From positions 247,324-282,989 of the forward strand of contig NW_003155238.1 of NCBI RefSeq assembly GCF_000003605.2: a stretch of DNA of 35,666 nucleotides, written 5' to 3'. This DNA comes from Saccoglossus kowalevskii (lineage: Eukaryota; Hemichordata; Enteropneusta; Harrimaniidae). The notes beneath the pieces were generated by a model, which saw only the letters and a program-made list of their open reading frames with translations, searched no databases and had not been told where the DNA came from. This document shows, piece by piece, positions 23,699 through 34,910 of this stretch. The translations under genes were made by a program, and so were the position numbers. The first letter of the stretch is position 1. Each line of letters starts with the position of its first letter.

Positions 23699-23840
23699 CC
23701 TGATTGGCTTTCCCACACTAACAGTCAGACCAATCAGGGAGTAGCTTGTATATTTTATGACGTATCACACTCTGCCTTGTATATATGCTTCGGACTCAAC
23801 TGAGAAGTCGTGCCATGGCGTTTGCTCCATCCGAAATAAA
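23699..23840 (+). promoter_or_regulatory. Promoter-like cluster: paired CCAAT, CRE-like, TATA, ATG
   Basis: Two inverted CCAAT boxes form a 9-bp inverted repeat (CCTGATTGG 23699-23707; CCAATCAGG 23730-23738). They are followed by TGACGTA (23758), TATATAT (23780) and an ATG in good Kozak context (GTGCCATGG, ATG at 23815). The frame from that ATG stops after nine codons, and AATAAA lies at 23835. TATA closely followed by AATAAA recalls an LTR, but I found no matching LTR start or target duplication. It may also be a gene start with a tiny upstream frame. Confidence 0.35.
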
Positions 23841-24288
23841 TTGAAATTCTGTGCCCGTCTTACATTATAATACTCTAATCAACGCAAGATACCGTGAGTT
23901 AGATACACTCGTACGCTCCTTTCAGAATTATCGTTCATAAATTATCACGCGGGAACTCCCTTCATGCCAGCCATTATGATGACATCAAACGACATTTCGT
24001 ATTCAGAAAATCTAAATATGTCTATGAATCAATAAAAATACTCGGTCATTTGAATGTTTGTGAAGAGCCATTCGATGTTGTAAATATGAAAGAATTTATT
24101 ATGTTCTTTGACATCATCAACAAAGCATATCTGTCAAATCTTCCAATAAGTCGAATTTTTATGTAAATTTATCGTTTTCATTTATCGAGTTATAGTTAAC
24201 CGTGACGAATAACCTATTGAAGGTATTGGCAAATATAATCCCTATTCGTTTTTTTCAGGGTCGTTAATTTAATTTAAATCTTTTATAT
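23841..24288. other. Non-coding DNA, no gene seen
   Basis: Follows the promoter-like cluster. A donor-like ACCGTGAGT near 23890 could end a non-coding exon, but nothing else supports this. Confidence 0.35.
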
Positions 24289-24452
24289 TTAAAGCGGCGG
24301 AGTCTTCACCTGCGCATGCGACACAAAGCCACAGCGCGTCGTTGTTTACAAATAAACGTCTATCCATGAGCCGTTGCGTTTTAGTGTGCGATGTTGTTGT
24401 CGTCGCTTGGTACTCAATTCCCGTGCGTACGCATGTGACCACACCGCTTTAA
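24289..24452. mobile_element. Complete 156-bp TTAA-flanked MITE, copy C
   Basis: TTAA at 24289-24292 and 24449-24452 flank a 156-bp element that starts AGCGGCGGAGTC and ends GTGACCACACCGCT. The terminal inverted repeats run about 28 bases: AGCGG, a GG core, TCACCTGCGCATGCG on the left, and the reverse complement of GCGTACGCATGTGACC on the right. TTAA duplications are the signature of piggyBac-like and some Sola elements. On the minus strand, GGAATTGAGTACCAAGCG and CACACTAAAACGCAACGG match copy A and the element end at 34029. It is non-coding and needs a transposase in trans. Confidence 0.85.
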
Positions 24453-25620
24453 ACGAAATGAGGACATTACAAAGTTGGGTGGAATAGCTTACTATGCACG
24501 CGCACATTGTTTTGATGATGACGCAATTCGACTTTCGTTTGAATCGGACTCATCGAATGTGGCAATCATTAAGTATGAGCAGATTCAGAAAAGACAATGG
24601 TACATTAAACAATATATCTTTGTTGACATCTGCATTAATTTTGATAACACATGAACACGAAGGATGTTGTTTAGGATTTTGTACATCAACGCATGCAACA
24701 ATAAGGCATGTCTGTTTCATTTTCAGTCAGAGCAACACGTGTGCTTAGTGCAGCCGGGTTTTAGGTCCGACTATGACGTAACAGATAAATGTTTCTTGTT
24801 CTTGTTCGTGTCCCTGTCCGTTTATTCCAGAATGTACAATTCTCGAAGAATTAACTAGACCTATAATAGGGTTAGTAAAGATGACGATTACTCGAATAGT
24901 GTCAAATTATGTCATCTATGCGGATTTAAGATATTTGTTATGATGGTAATGTTTTTTGAAAAAAAATTCACACTATTAGAAAATTTTTAGAAAATTATAA
25001 AATGTGGTGACAACTGCAATTATAGTGGTAACAACATTTCACGAACGTAAATATTTAATTAACATCAATTATAAGAGGTAATGTGAAGAAACAATATTAC
25101 ATCATTCGATTCGCATGGTTTGCTGAATCCGGTCATCCGTGGCCCCCTCGTGCGAGATCATGTTAGGAAAAGTTGTATTTGACGCCAGTTAGATTAACTT
25201 GATTGGATTGGGTGCGCCAGGGAGATGGGTCCGTCATTCAGCGTTCCTGTAATGCCAATCCGCACCAATTTCAAATTTAATAGATTGTATCGTCTTATAT
25301 TACGCCATATCTACCTGACAAAAACACGCAACCTTGTGTTCCAGTTATCAACGAAAAAGGACCAGGGCTGTATATAGATGAACTGGCGAAGACGGACGAA
25401 TGAAATACTGTGACATGATTGAATGATGACTGATATGTTTACAAGTATACTCCGACGAACACTACGTTATAACACATGCATGCAATACTAATAAAGGTCA
25501 TTACACCTCTTCGATCATTTCAAACTTTCAGTTTTAAAAAACTTGAAATGTTTGACATGCAATTACGATGGGTTGAGCGTGTGGCTCATACACATTTTAG
25601 CTGTACAACCATGTACGTGC
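24453..25620. other. Non-coding DNA, no gene seen
   Basis: Short open frames only. Nothing supportable. Confidence 0.45.
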
Positions 25621-25810
25621 AGTACGTAACCATAGTGATTATTGGCCAGGAAAATTAGGGTTTTAAATACATTTACAAAAGTATGTAGTCATTGGTCGGA
25701 GATATCAGGGTTAATTAAGTTGGAAATATATTGTCCAAAGGTATGTAGCATGCATAATTGTTATTGGTCAGTTATATTAGGGTTAGTTCTGAAAATGCAC
25801 AAACGTAGGT
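25621..25810. repeat. Telomere-like-core repeat, block A (about 3 units)
   Basis: Diverged units of roughly 60-75 bp: ATTGGCCAGGA, then a TTAGGGTT-like core, then GGAAATATATTGTCCAAA and GTATGTAGCATGCATAATTG. The core varies (TTAGGGTTTT, TCAGGGTTAA, TTAGGGTTAG). It is the same family as block B. Confidence 0.8.
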
Positions 25811-26504
25811 AATTTCAAGATCGTAAATATATGAAAAGAATTACGTGTTGTACACAAAATATGCACTTACGTATTTAATTATTATCATAGTATAAACTAT
25901 CTACATTCAGAGATAGGGTAGGGTACAACCCAGCTTTAGGCAGATTTAAAACTACACGTACTATACTGGACTTCACTGGATGAGTATCTTGGTGATTGAT
26001 GTACAGGTGTTGTGAACCAATCAACGATTGGCACAATAGACTGTGATGTCATAGCTGGTATTTAATGTCCGATGACGTGTTTTAACTTGGTGCATGGTTG
26101 CTCATTATTTTGCCCAACGAAGACAGTTCACGCTTTGAGTGACCCTGAAATCTGGTGAGCAGATCCACAAACTACCACAGGCAAACCCTACATTTAACAT
26201 CAATGTATGAAAAGACAAAAAACAAAATGAGACGTGCTGATGTTATGCGAGAAGTAGACACAGGTCGACACTTCGTAAAATTTACTTAGCCAACAAACTC
26301 AGACTTGACACACGTCGGGAAATATCTGGTATCGAACATTCCTACACTCACAATAGTTAGTTCTGTCCTATTATACTAAGCATGCTAATTTATATAATTT
26401 ATTTTACAAATATGTATATGAAGATTACTGAACGATGCCCCCCCCCTCGCATGATTGCCAACCCTGCTGTGGTGTGTGTAGTGCGTAATTTCCTGGTAGA
26501 ATAT
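25811..26504. other. Unique DNA separating the two repeat blocks
   Basis: Contains a double CCAAT palindrome (CCAATC, AAC, GATTGG at 26017-26031) followed by GTGATGTCAT and GATGACGTG. This CCAAT plus ATF/CRE arrangement resembles the cluster at 23.7 kb. A donor-like CTGGTGAGC occurs at about 26154. A C tract lies at 26438-26446. No coding frame. Confidence 0.4.
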
Positions 26505-26925
26505 TGAATATTATTGGCTGTTTCGGGTTAATATTTGACCTGACCACGTGAAAATGCATAATGATTTATGACCAGAGATATTACGGTTTGGGTTGGAAAT
26601 ATGTTGTTCAAATTAAAGAAGTATGTACATTGGTTATTTGCTAGGAATATTAGAGTTAGCGTTAGAAATGTATTGTATAAACGTAATGCATTATATATAA
26701 CTATCATTGCTCAAGGATATTTGGGTTAGGGTTGTAAATACATTGTACAAGCGTATGAAATATACACAGTGGTTAATGGCCAGTGGTGTTAGGGTCCGAA
26801 ATATATTACATGAACATATACAGTTTGCATAATGGTCATTAATAGGAGATATTTGGGTTAGGGTTAGAAATATATTGCATAAACGTGTGTAGTATGCTTA
26901 ATGATATTTGACCAGTGATAGTCCT
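26505..26925. repeat. Telomere-like-core repeat, block B (about 6 units)
   Basis: About six units with a mean period near 68 bp: (G)ACCAGAGATATT, then GGGTTAGGGTT or variants, then GAAATATATTG, TACAAACGTATG, and GCATAATGGTTATT. Two units keep a full TTTGGGTTAGGGTT core. Divergence between units is high, so the array is old. Confidence 0.85.
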
Positions 26926-29900
26926 TGTCACACATCGATATACGAGCTAGATTGCACAATGCTTTTCTGTGTTGTCTCTACTACGTCGTTAAAAAACAAC
27001 TCTTTGGCGAGACCAATTACACTTATATTTCAGCATCTTACAAACACAGTCTTCGAGGAGAAGACATTGTATATTGATATTAGTTTTTTACACATTCACT
27101 GTGACTGCGGATACCCTGATTAAAGCACTTAGCAACACAGACATAAGAATAGATCTTTTCATTACGGATTGAATCGAGCGTAATGTTGACTGACAGTGAC
27201 ATGCAATCTAGTTATATCAGAGACAGTAATCAATGCGTCGTCTATTGATAATGACAACAGAATGCAGTATTTCTAGGTGTTTTTGTTAACTAGTCGGGAT
27301 TATTCCATTGTTACACAGTGTAATCAATCACTTTAAAAGAAAATCGTTCATTATAAATGCTTTTGTAAAGACATTTTCAAAATGTGCTTACACTATTTTC
27401 ATTTTTATAACTGGGTACACTTAATATTATTTCCGGTCTTATAGAGACATTTAGCTTCTCCAATTTCTACTGTTTAATTAATCGTAACACGTTGTCATCG
27501 CGGAAAACCAACAAATCGTGTATGGATGATTTCCAAAACAACTTGGTAACCTAATCGCAGACCGCCATATCAAGATGCTGGAACGGTGAAGATTAACAAT
27601 AACATAATAAGATACATTTTAAACCGACCGACAAACACCATCGCCCGATAAACATAAATATAACGTCCTTTTATTGTATGGCTAATGGGTAAATTAGGTG
27701 AATTAGATCAGATCGAATATGTTTTTCGATGTGTGGCTATTAACACAAAGCAACGTGACGTTTACCCTAGTTATTTTGTGGAGAATACTAATCCCAACCG
27801 GGAACCCTTTTTTGAATTACACTTGAGCTTTCCGTGATAATTAACTTAACAAACTTGCAATAACATTTTTAGTTCGGTGAACCATTGAGAACTCCAGCTT
27901 AGCGGCGCACGGATTAACGGCGTATTGGAAATACAACTACAGGAACTAGGCAATCAGAGAAGCGACAAAAAAGGTAAAGCGTACAAGGGCCAGAGGTAAT
28001 TACTATAATGGGGAAAGAGACTAGGTATCCTGGATGATTCAATCCCATCTACAATTACAAAAATGATTGCACCAATAAGATGCAAAAAGGATCGCGTTCA
28101 GACTGAAGCAAATTGGTCCTTCTTGTCTTTGCTAAAATACAGAGTAAATTGCTAGATAATAACATTTCGCATCAGTAGAAACGGTGTGCTCGCTACGTGA
28201 CAGGTCATTGCGAGTTACCCTCCTCGAATAAGGTCAAATAAAGACATAGTTATTCCTAGAGACATTTACTCGATTGCATGCTTACTTGTTCTTGTTTCAA
28301 AATTGTTAAAACAAATAATCAGAAATTATAATATCTTTCAACCCATTACAAAGGAGGGTTACCCTCCGCACGAACTGCTATAATATGATTCACTTTCGCT
28401 GTAATTGTTAGTAATATCAATAAAATACCTGACAGACATAATAATACGGTATTCAGGGAGTGTTTTTAAAACATTTTAATAACCATTATCAAAATAGTAG
28501 GCTCACAAAATGTATGGGGAACAAGTTCGTGGTCGAATACATTATTTGGCAGGAGTGATCGGTGGAAGCAATAGGCTACAGATTTGTGTTTATCAGACGA
28601 GCGTGGTAAAACAGTTTGCAGAGTAGATTTACACCTGTTGTTGATGAACAACATGTACATTACTTTACTTGTACATTTCATTTAATAGTACACATAACAA
28701 TACGTAATCATGGCACGCTAATAGAAAACAAAACAAAATACCATTAAATCAATGAGCTGCACGCTATATTTGACATATTTTATTTCTTTTAAGTTTTATA
28801 CTTATTTCTAGTCTAACATTTGGTTACAAATAGACGTTAATAGGGTTGTTCTATCGGAATTGAAGCAATCCTAATAATTATTAAAATGTTCACGTTTACT
28901 GATTCCATCTGATTATATATTCTAATTATATTCAATGGGGACATACCTCCCATAATGCATTGTAAATATCCCTCGATATATGATCAGTTGTTTAAACTAT
29001 GCACTCTTGCACTCTCAAGTTATTATATGAAATTAAAAAGCACTTATTGATACAACCACATCGATATTTTGATATGTTGTGATCATGGCTCAAATGTATA
29101 TATAACCTGAATCTCCTTGTGGTTAAACACTGACCGAATAACACTTACTCAGCTCAGATTATGGTAATTCTAAAAAGTGTGTTTGAATTTTCCGTATAAG
29201 ACTCCATTCACTCACTATGGTTATACTGTTGTAAAACGTCTTTACATATTGTAATTATTTCCCTGCGACCCAAAACATCCAAGTCTGGATAATGCACTTA
29301 TTTAACTTATCTAACATTGACCTTAACTTGTCACTAAGACGGAAGTCTGTTGTAGACACACATATTTGCAACAGACACCATGCAATAAATAATGCAGGTG
29401 AATTCCCTCCTGCATACAGTGAGGGTAATAAACGCGATCGCCGGATTACCTATGGCATATGCCAGGGATATTTTTAGATGGTTTCGATTACACCCAGAGG
29501 AGAAGCTTTTGAAAGATTTGGGTTGATATTGCGACGACGATTTGCATTAACGTCGCTCTTGTCTCCTGGATTCTAATAACTCCATATTACGGCGCTAATG
29601 TTGCGCAACGCCGTGGGTGTTTACGTCATAGATTGAAGACTACTACTATTATTATCATTAGGTAAAGTATAGTCATATAAGATTCAGACATTTGAACCGA
29701 TTTAAATGTACTAAAAACTAATATTCTGAGCGTTGTCGGTGGCGATAATGACCGTATTCCGATAGCAGTGTTCTTGTGAAATAAGCATTTTGGTATAGCT
29801 ATTATTGTAAGATCGGGATTGGGACAGGAACGTCGTCGTTATACTGTTAAGCATGTTGTAAACGTATTAGAAGATAATTTATTTTGTCTAGAAAGCGTTA

Positions 29901-30036
29901 CAACTATTATAAGATTCAAGGATACGATATATAATTTCTTGTTATTGATATGTTTTCATTGCAGTCTCTAAAACTGCGAGTGATTACTCAAAGTACAGAA
30001 TACACACGCCCTAAAGCTGTATATGACCCAAAAAGA
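26926..30036. other. Non-coding DNA, no gene seen
   Basis: AT-rich. It contains a perfect 15-base palindrome, GGAGGGTTACCCTCC (28353-28367), and a palindromic TTGCGCAA inside ACGGCG...CGCCGT near 29591-29614. No protein or RNA gene supported. Confidence 0.45.
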
Positions 30037-30238
30037 GTTTTACTTAGGTTACATACGGCTTGAAGATGAACAGTTTAACTTAGATACATAAGGCCTTAAG
30101 TTGAATAGTGTGTCTACTAGTACTAGATACACGCGACTTCAAGCTATCGAATAGTTTAACTTAGATACATATCAATGCCTTAAGTTGAATATTGTGTCTA
30201 CTACTACTGGATACACGCGAATTGAAGCTATCGAATAG
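30037..30238. repeat. 81-bp tandem duplication, about 2.4 units
   Basis: GTTTAACTTAGATACATA begins units at 30073 and 30154. Each continues with CCTTAAGTTGAATA, TGTGTCTACTA, GATACACGCGA and AAGCTATCGAATA. A diverged partial unit (GTTTTACTTAGGTTACATA) precedes them at 30037. Confidence 0.9.
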
Positions 30239-30617
30239 TGTTGGTCATAACCTGGAGATAAAACCGTACGATCACAATTCACGGTTAGTTTAACTTGAGA
30301 GACAGACAGAAAGATCTTGTCGTGAAATGAATTGGCATCAACATACACGTGATTGTATCGTATTTCCTAATAATTCTACTGCAATACTCTTTTGCAATTA
30401 TTCGTGTTTGATGTCGGCGTATTTATCTCTACGTGCGTGAAGCCGTATAGTAGACAGCGATTGCTTCTCTCATTTAATTACGCGTGCCAAACGAGCTCTT
30501 TTTTGAGGTAGTAGGAAGAAAAAAAATCTCCGTTTCATTTTCCGTGCAAACATTTCTTCGAAGTAAGAAATATCACCGCCGCTTTTAAAAAAAATAAATA
30601 TTCGAGATACTTCGTGA
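30239..30617. other. Non-coding DNA, no gene seen
   Basis: Unique sequence after the 81-bp duplication. No frame or motif supportable. Confidence 0.4.
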
Positions 30618-30806
30618 ATGGGTGCTTTAGTGGAAATTGAAGCCAGTTTGTGCATATCCAGTTTTTTAGTATTGTTTAGTATATTATCTGTTACACTTGA
30701 GGGATATCATATTAGTAAAAAAATAAGTGAATACTGTAGAACAATGTTTTCCAAAAAAGAACGATGTGATAAGTTGGCGAAACGTGTACAGGATTGCATA
30801 TATTGA
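30618..30806 (+). CDS. Doubtful 62-residue single-pass membrane-like frame
   Basis: The predicted peptide has an acidic N-terminus, one hydrophobic stretch (CISSFLVLFSILSVTL, about residues 12-27) and a Lys/Arg/Cys-rich tail (KKISEYCRTMFSKKERCDK). The order resembles a small membrane protein with a cytosolic basic tail. I recognise no family. No promoter is evident upstream, and the frame is short enough to arise by chance. An overlapping antisense frame also exists, which weakens the case. I list it because its composition is less random than the other short frames here. Confidence 0.12.
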   Translation: MGALVEIEASLCISSFLVLFSILSVTLEGYHISKKISEYCRTMFSKKERCDKLAKRVQDCIY

Positions 30807-30850
30807 GACCACCGAGCAATTTGTTCTTTGTGGTCTGGGGTATATAAAAG
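30806..30850 (+). promoter_or_regulatory. Hairpin followed by a TATA box
   Basis: AGACCAC (30806-30812) and GTGGTCT (30830-30836) are exact inverted repeats. Immediately after comes GGGGTATATAAAAG, a full-consensus TATA context. The nearest ATG, near 30896, opens only 14 codons. It could be a promoter for an unrecognised or non-coding transcript. Confidence 0.3.
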
Positions 30851-33800
30851 AATCGCTCGCTTATCGTCAAATTTTGTTTATCCAATTTTAACATTATGGC
30901 ATGCTCTATATTGGGGCAGTTGACCAAGATGTTTGCTTAGCATCTGCATACAGGCAAAGTCAATAAGGTTCATTAACACGCGACAAACTATGTCCGCTCT
31001 GAAAACATATCGCGGTTTGTATGAGATAAGCAGTAAAATTAATTGTGACACTATTGTTCGTTATACATTCCATTATACATTAACTTAAATCAATTAGTAG
31101 CAACTTTTAATTCACTGCATTTGCCGAACCACCGCTAGTCGTTTTATTGCCCTTCATATACCGAGAGGTTTACAGTTAATAAATGTGTTTTCATCTCGAA
31201 TTCCGGGGGAAAATGTCTCTGGACTTAGCGGCATGTACTAGGCAGTGCGGCGTGCACGGGCATAGCGTAATAGTCTCCAGACAACGATACTGTGCGAGGA
31301 GATATTTATCCTGTTGTCAAGAAAGCGTTGGATATAATATAGTCACTTAACGACCCAGATGCCAATATAGTTGAATTTGTTTACGATTTCAATTTGTACG
31401 CTTCATTTGCGCTGTAATGTTAGCCGGATGCGATCTACTACCACCGCACAAGTGGAATATTGTTGTGTGCGTAGATGCTAACTGAGGTTGTTATTGTATA
31501 TACTGCTGTACTATTTCGAGTTAGTTTTATGTCAAGTAAATACATTATGGCAGAACGCCTCCTGACCTAGCGCTGACGTTTGTGGTGTGAGGAAGCTATT
31601 TTCATGAGTGATCTGGCGTGTCTTGCAAAATACAGCATGAATACACCGCATCACTCGTAGAATTAACCTCACATACCTAACAAACGTCGGGGCAAGGGCA
31701 TAGATTTCTGTTCGTATTATATATGTTCACAGACTTTATGAATATATCTCCAGGGAAGTTCTGATCACGTCATCCACAATTTGTGTATAAGAGCGCGAGA
31801 TTGCAATGGCCTATTTCAAATAACGCAACATTTCATTTATTCATATGCGAATACTGGCAGACGCACGCGCGCTCGCTCAGTGTTTTTACCAAAAATGCCC
31901 CCGATAACACAAAAAACTAAACAAAATTAAAGAGCTTTTTAAATTAAAAACAACACAATATACTTGTATATATATATATATATTATTGTGTGTGACATGG
32001 TGGAATTCTTTCAGTGTATTCTAAAATCCACACAAAAATAAACGTATATTGTAAATATACGTTGTGTCCATATGCTATAATTTTACTGTCCACTCTCGTG
32101 AAAATATGGCTGCAGAATACACCGCTTTTATTGTGGATAGAATTGCCGTCCGGTAGTATGGTTTGTGTAGTTGCGAAGCCTTTGTCGTTTTTTTTTTAAC
32201 TTTGCGTATATTTGCGACAGTGTTGTAAGTGTGCGGTTTCCTTTTCTCAGAAATCAATAAAGAAACAGTACATCACTATCGTGTAATTAGAGTGTACGAT
32301 AGTAACAATCTGTAATAGTATGACGAAATTGACTAATTTAAATGGGAAATGTGCAAATGAAGTAGCTGATGTCAGATTGCATATATGTGACAAATGAATG
32401 GGGGTAATATATGTGTTATACACAAGACAGTCAAGTAACAGAGCCGCGGAGAGAGGTATGGGTGTCCACATGTTAGATTAATTCTTGTGGTTTTTTTAAA
32501 TCACACTCTAATATCACTTCATTTGACTTTCCCCCTTTATAACACAATTCCACACTAATATAAATAGCAAAACCACACTTTACATTGGTATTTATATATT
32601 TATATAATTTGCATAATTAGTTTCAATAACGCTGTTCTTTTATATTAGTACATCGCTGGTCACGTGCACCACAGATGTGCGAGTAAATTTAATACGCCAT
32701 GTGATAAACACGATAAATAAATCATACATCTATTATAACTGTTTCATTCGCCACGGCCCCGTATTACGTATTTGTTTTCAAGTGATGTATTCTATATTGA
32801 ATATTTATATTACTTATGACTAAATTTGTGTGTCATTATCAATACGCGGATAACGATGTATTAGTACCCCCTAACTGAGTGTTATTTAGTTCTGGCTAAA
32901 ATGTTGCTTACCGTTTACCATAGAGCGTATCATTTTGCCGTAAAAGATATAACCCCCACGCGGTAGTTATTAAGTGTAAAGGATATCAAGAATCTCGACA
33001 GAATGTTAAGTTTCAACGTGTTTCGTTGTCGCAATAGGCTTACTTTTATTTCTCCCCGCCCCCACCGCACACCAGCGCTCCTTGTTACAGTTTTTCTATC
33101 CATTTTTTTAAACAGATGGATTACCCTATTGGGAAATTAAGAACGGGAATTCTCCAAATGGTTTACTTTATGATCAGCCAGAATGTGCCTTATATAATTT
33201 AGCAATAAATTATCCTGCGTCTATTAATTGCTACCGACTGAATAAATGACACGCACTTTATATCACGTTCGCAAATAATTACAAATAACTAACACAATGG
33301 TTGGTGTGAAAATCGTAACTCAGATTTAAAAGATTCATCATTTGACATTATGATAGTACTTGCCACAGATGCAACGAGACGGCAGTAATATCACACGATG
33401 TCTGCGTTGTACAGATACTGATACGGCTCCGATGTACGAATGCAGACAGGGATTTGGACGGCTGTGGCGCCTACTGAAGTTTATGAGTATGTGGTGACAC
33501 TACCAACGACACACCGAGAACACAATAAACACGAGAACGATCTCTGACAGGCGAGCAATACAACTGCGTCAATCTTCAACGTGTTTCTCATCGACTAGGA
33601 TTAGATAATAAATAGACAAAAACATATATATTAAGTTTAAAAAAAAACACATACCGTGTGTATCACAGAATTCAGATTGCCTGCCTCTTCAGTGAAATAT
33701 AAGCGCTCCACAGACGTGACTGTCGACGATTTCACATCGACTGAAAGGCGGGGTTAAAATAACGTGGACATCATAGTCGTGTGAGGGCAGACTCACGTCA

Positions 33801-34028
33801 CGTGCTTGCAGGAATGACGCGAATTAATATCTCGTGTCGTTGAATACAATAACAATCCACTTTGTTTATAATGTTAAACTGATTGCGTGTTTTAGTTTCG
33901 ATAATTTTAATTTAAAAGGCGATCAATAGTATTGCGGCCGTGTTTCGAGTTACACTCTAATTCGGCACATGCCTTTGTAGACTAGTATACGGTTTATTCC
34001 ACTCGACTCAAGTACAAGTGTTTGGAAC
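30851..34028. other. Non-coding DNA, no gene seen
   Basis: Contains a TA microsatellite at 31966-31984 and a perfect 10-bp hairpin with a 3-base loop at 32041-32063 (AACGTATATT, GTA, AATATACGTT). Short frames only, with no recognisable gene. Confidence 0.45.
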
Positions 34029-34231
34029 TTAAAGCAGGAGGGTTGTCACCTGCGCACGCGCGAGAATTGAGTCCCGAGCGATGATAACAACACGCGCAAA
34101 TAACACAATAGTCGAGTAGGAAATATGGGTCCCCATGCACCCCAATGATATATTTTTTTAACTTGTATTTTTGGAATCGTCAGGTTGTCTAGTACACGAA
34201 TTTTGATGTTCCCATTGCGAAATTTTGTCCC

Positions 34232-34275
34232 ATGACGTCACTAGGCGGCCATTTTGGCAGCCATTTTTGGATTTT
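34232..34275. promoter_or_regulatory. CRE palindrome with two YY1-like motifs
   Basis: TGACGTCA (34233-34240) is followed by GGCGGCCATTTTGG and GCAGCCATTTTTGG, each resembling the reverse complement of an AAnATGGCnGCC YY1-type site. It lies in the 3' region of the decayed gene, inside the putative element. It could be an internal promoter or simply conserved element sequence. Confidence 0.3.
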
Positions 34276-34593
34276 TTTTACAGAAATCAATGAGCCGTAG
34301 AACTTTTGAACCAAACATCCCAGAGAGACAAACAAATGCATTTATCCATATAATTTGAACATGGGGAGTTCAATGAGAATGTTATTTTTGATATTGAAGC
34401 AGTATAAATGCCCGAAAGCCAAAATATCTTTTTTGGTCAATTAGCATAAGTAGTAAAAATAAGTACACAATATTTACTCACCAATATATCTGTAAACTAA
34501 AGTCAGTGAAAAGCACAAAAGCGTAGTTCAGTTGACATAAAAGTTGACAGAAAAATGATATTTTTTTTTTCGCTACAGGTTTTGGTAATGTCA

Positions 34594-34900
34594 TCATTTA
34601 GTCGTCAAATCTTCATAATCAATCTCTTGCTCCTCTTCTTCTTCTTCCTGATCGTCATCTACAGTTTTCACCAGCAAGTAAATTAGAGAAGAAGGGAGGA
34701 TCGGACCACATGACCACAATGACTCCAAGATACCTTTCTCATTCTTCGCCCAGCCCTGTCCTGGATCATATGGTTTGGGGGACCAGTAAAAAGGTTTGTC
34801 AGCTCACTTGAAGATTGCAAGCCGATAATTTACACATGCAACATGTGGAACAAGATAGTCCCTATTTATTCGTCAGCTTTTCATCCTCATTTTCATCCTT
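34594..34900 (-). pseudogene. Segment 3: C-terminus of the decayed gene, too broken for a long frame
   Basis: An acidic piece, KDENEDEKLTN (34900-34868), is out of frame with what follows. The next frame starts at NRDYLVPHVACVNYRLAIFK (34866-34807), meets TGA at 34806-34804, then reads ADKPFYWSPKPYDPGQGW and KGILESLWSCGPILPSSL. It finishes with a run of acidic residues, IDYEDLTTK and a stop. The TGA occupies the place where Arg follows Lys in relatives, so a CGA-to-TGA change by CpG decay is likely. Confidence 0.75.
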
Positions 34901-34910
34901 CCCTACCAGA

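Noticed and set aside
23456-23864. Full LTR ending at TTACA 23864
   Set aside because: I found no start with TG preceded by the TTATA that follows the putative end, so LTR boundaries are unsupported.
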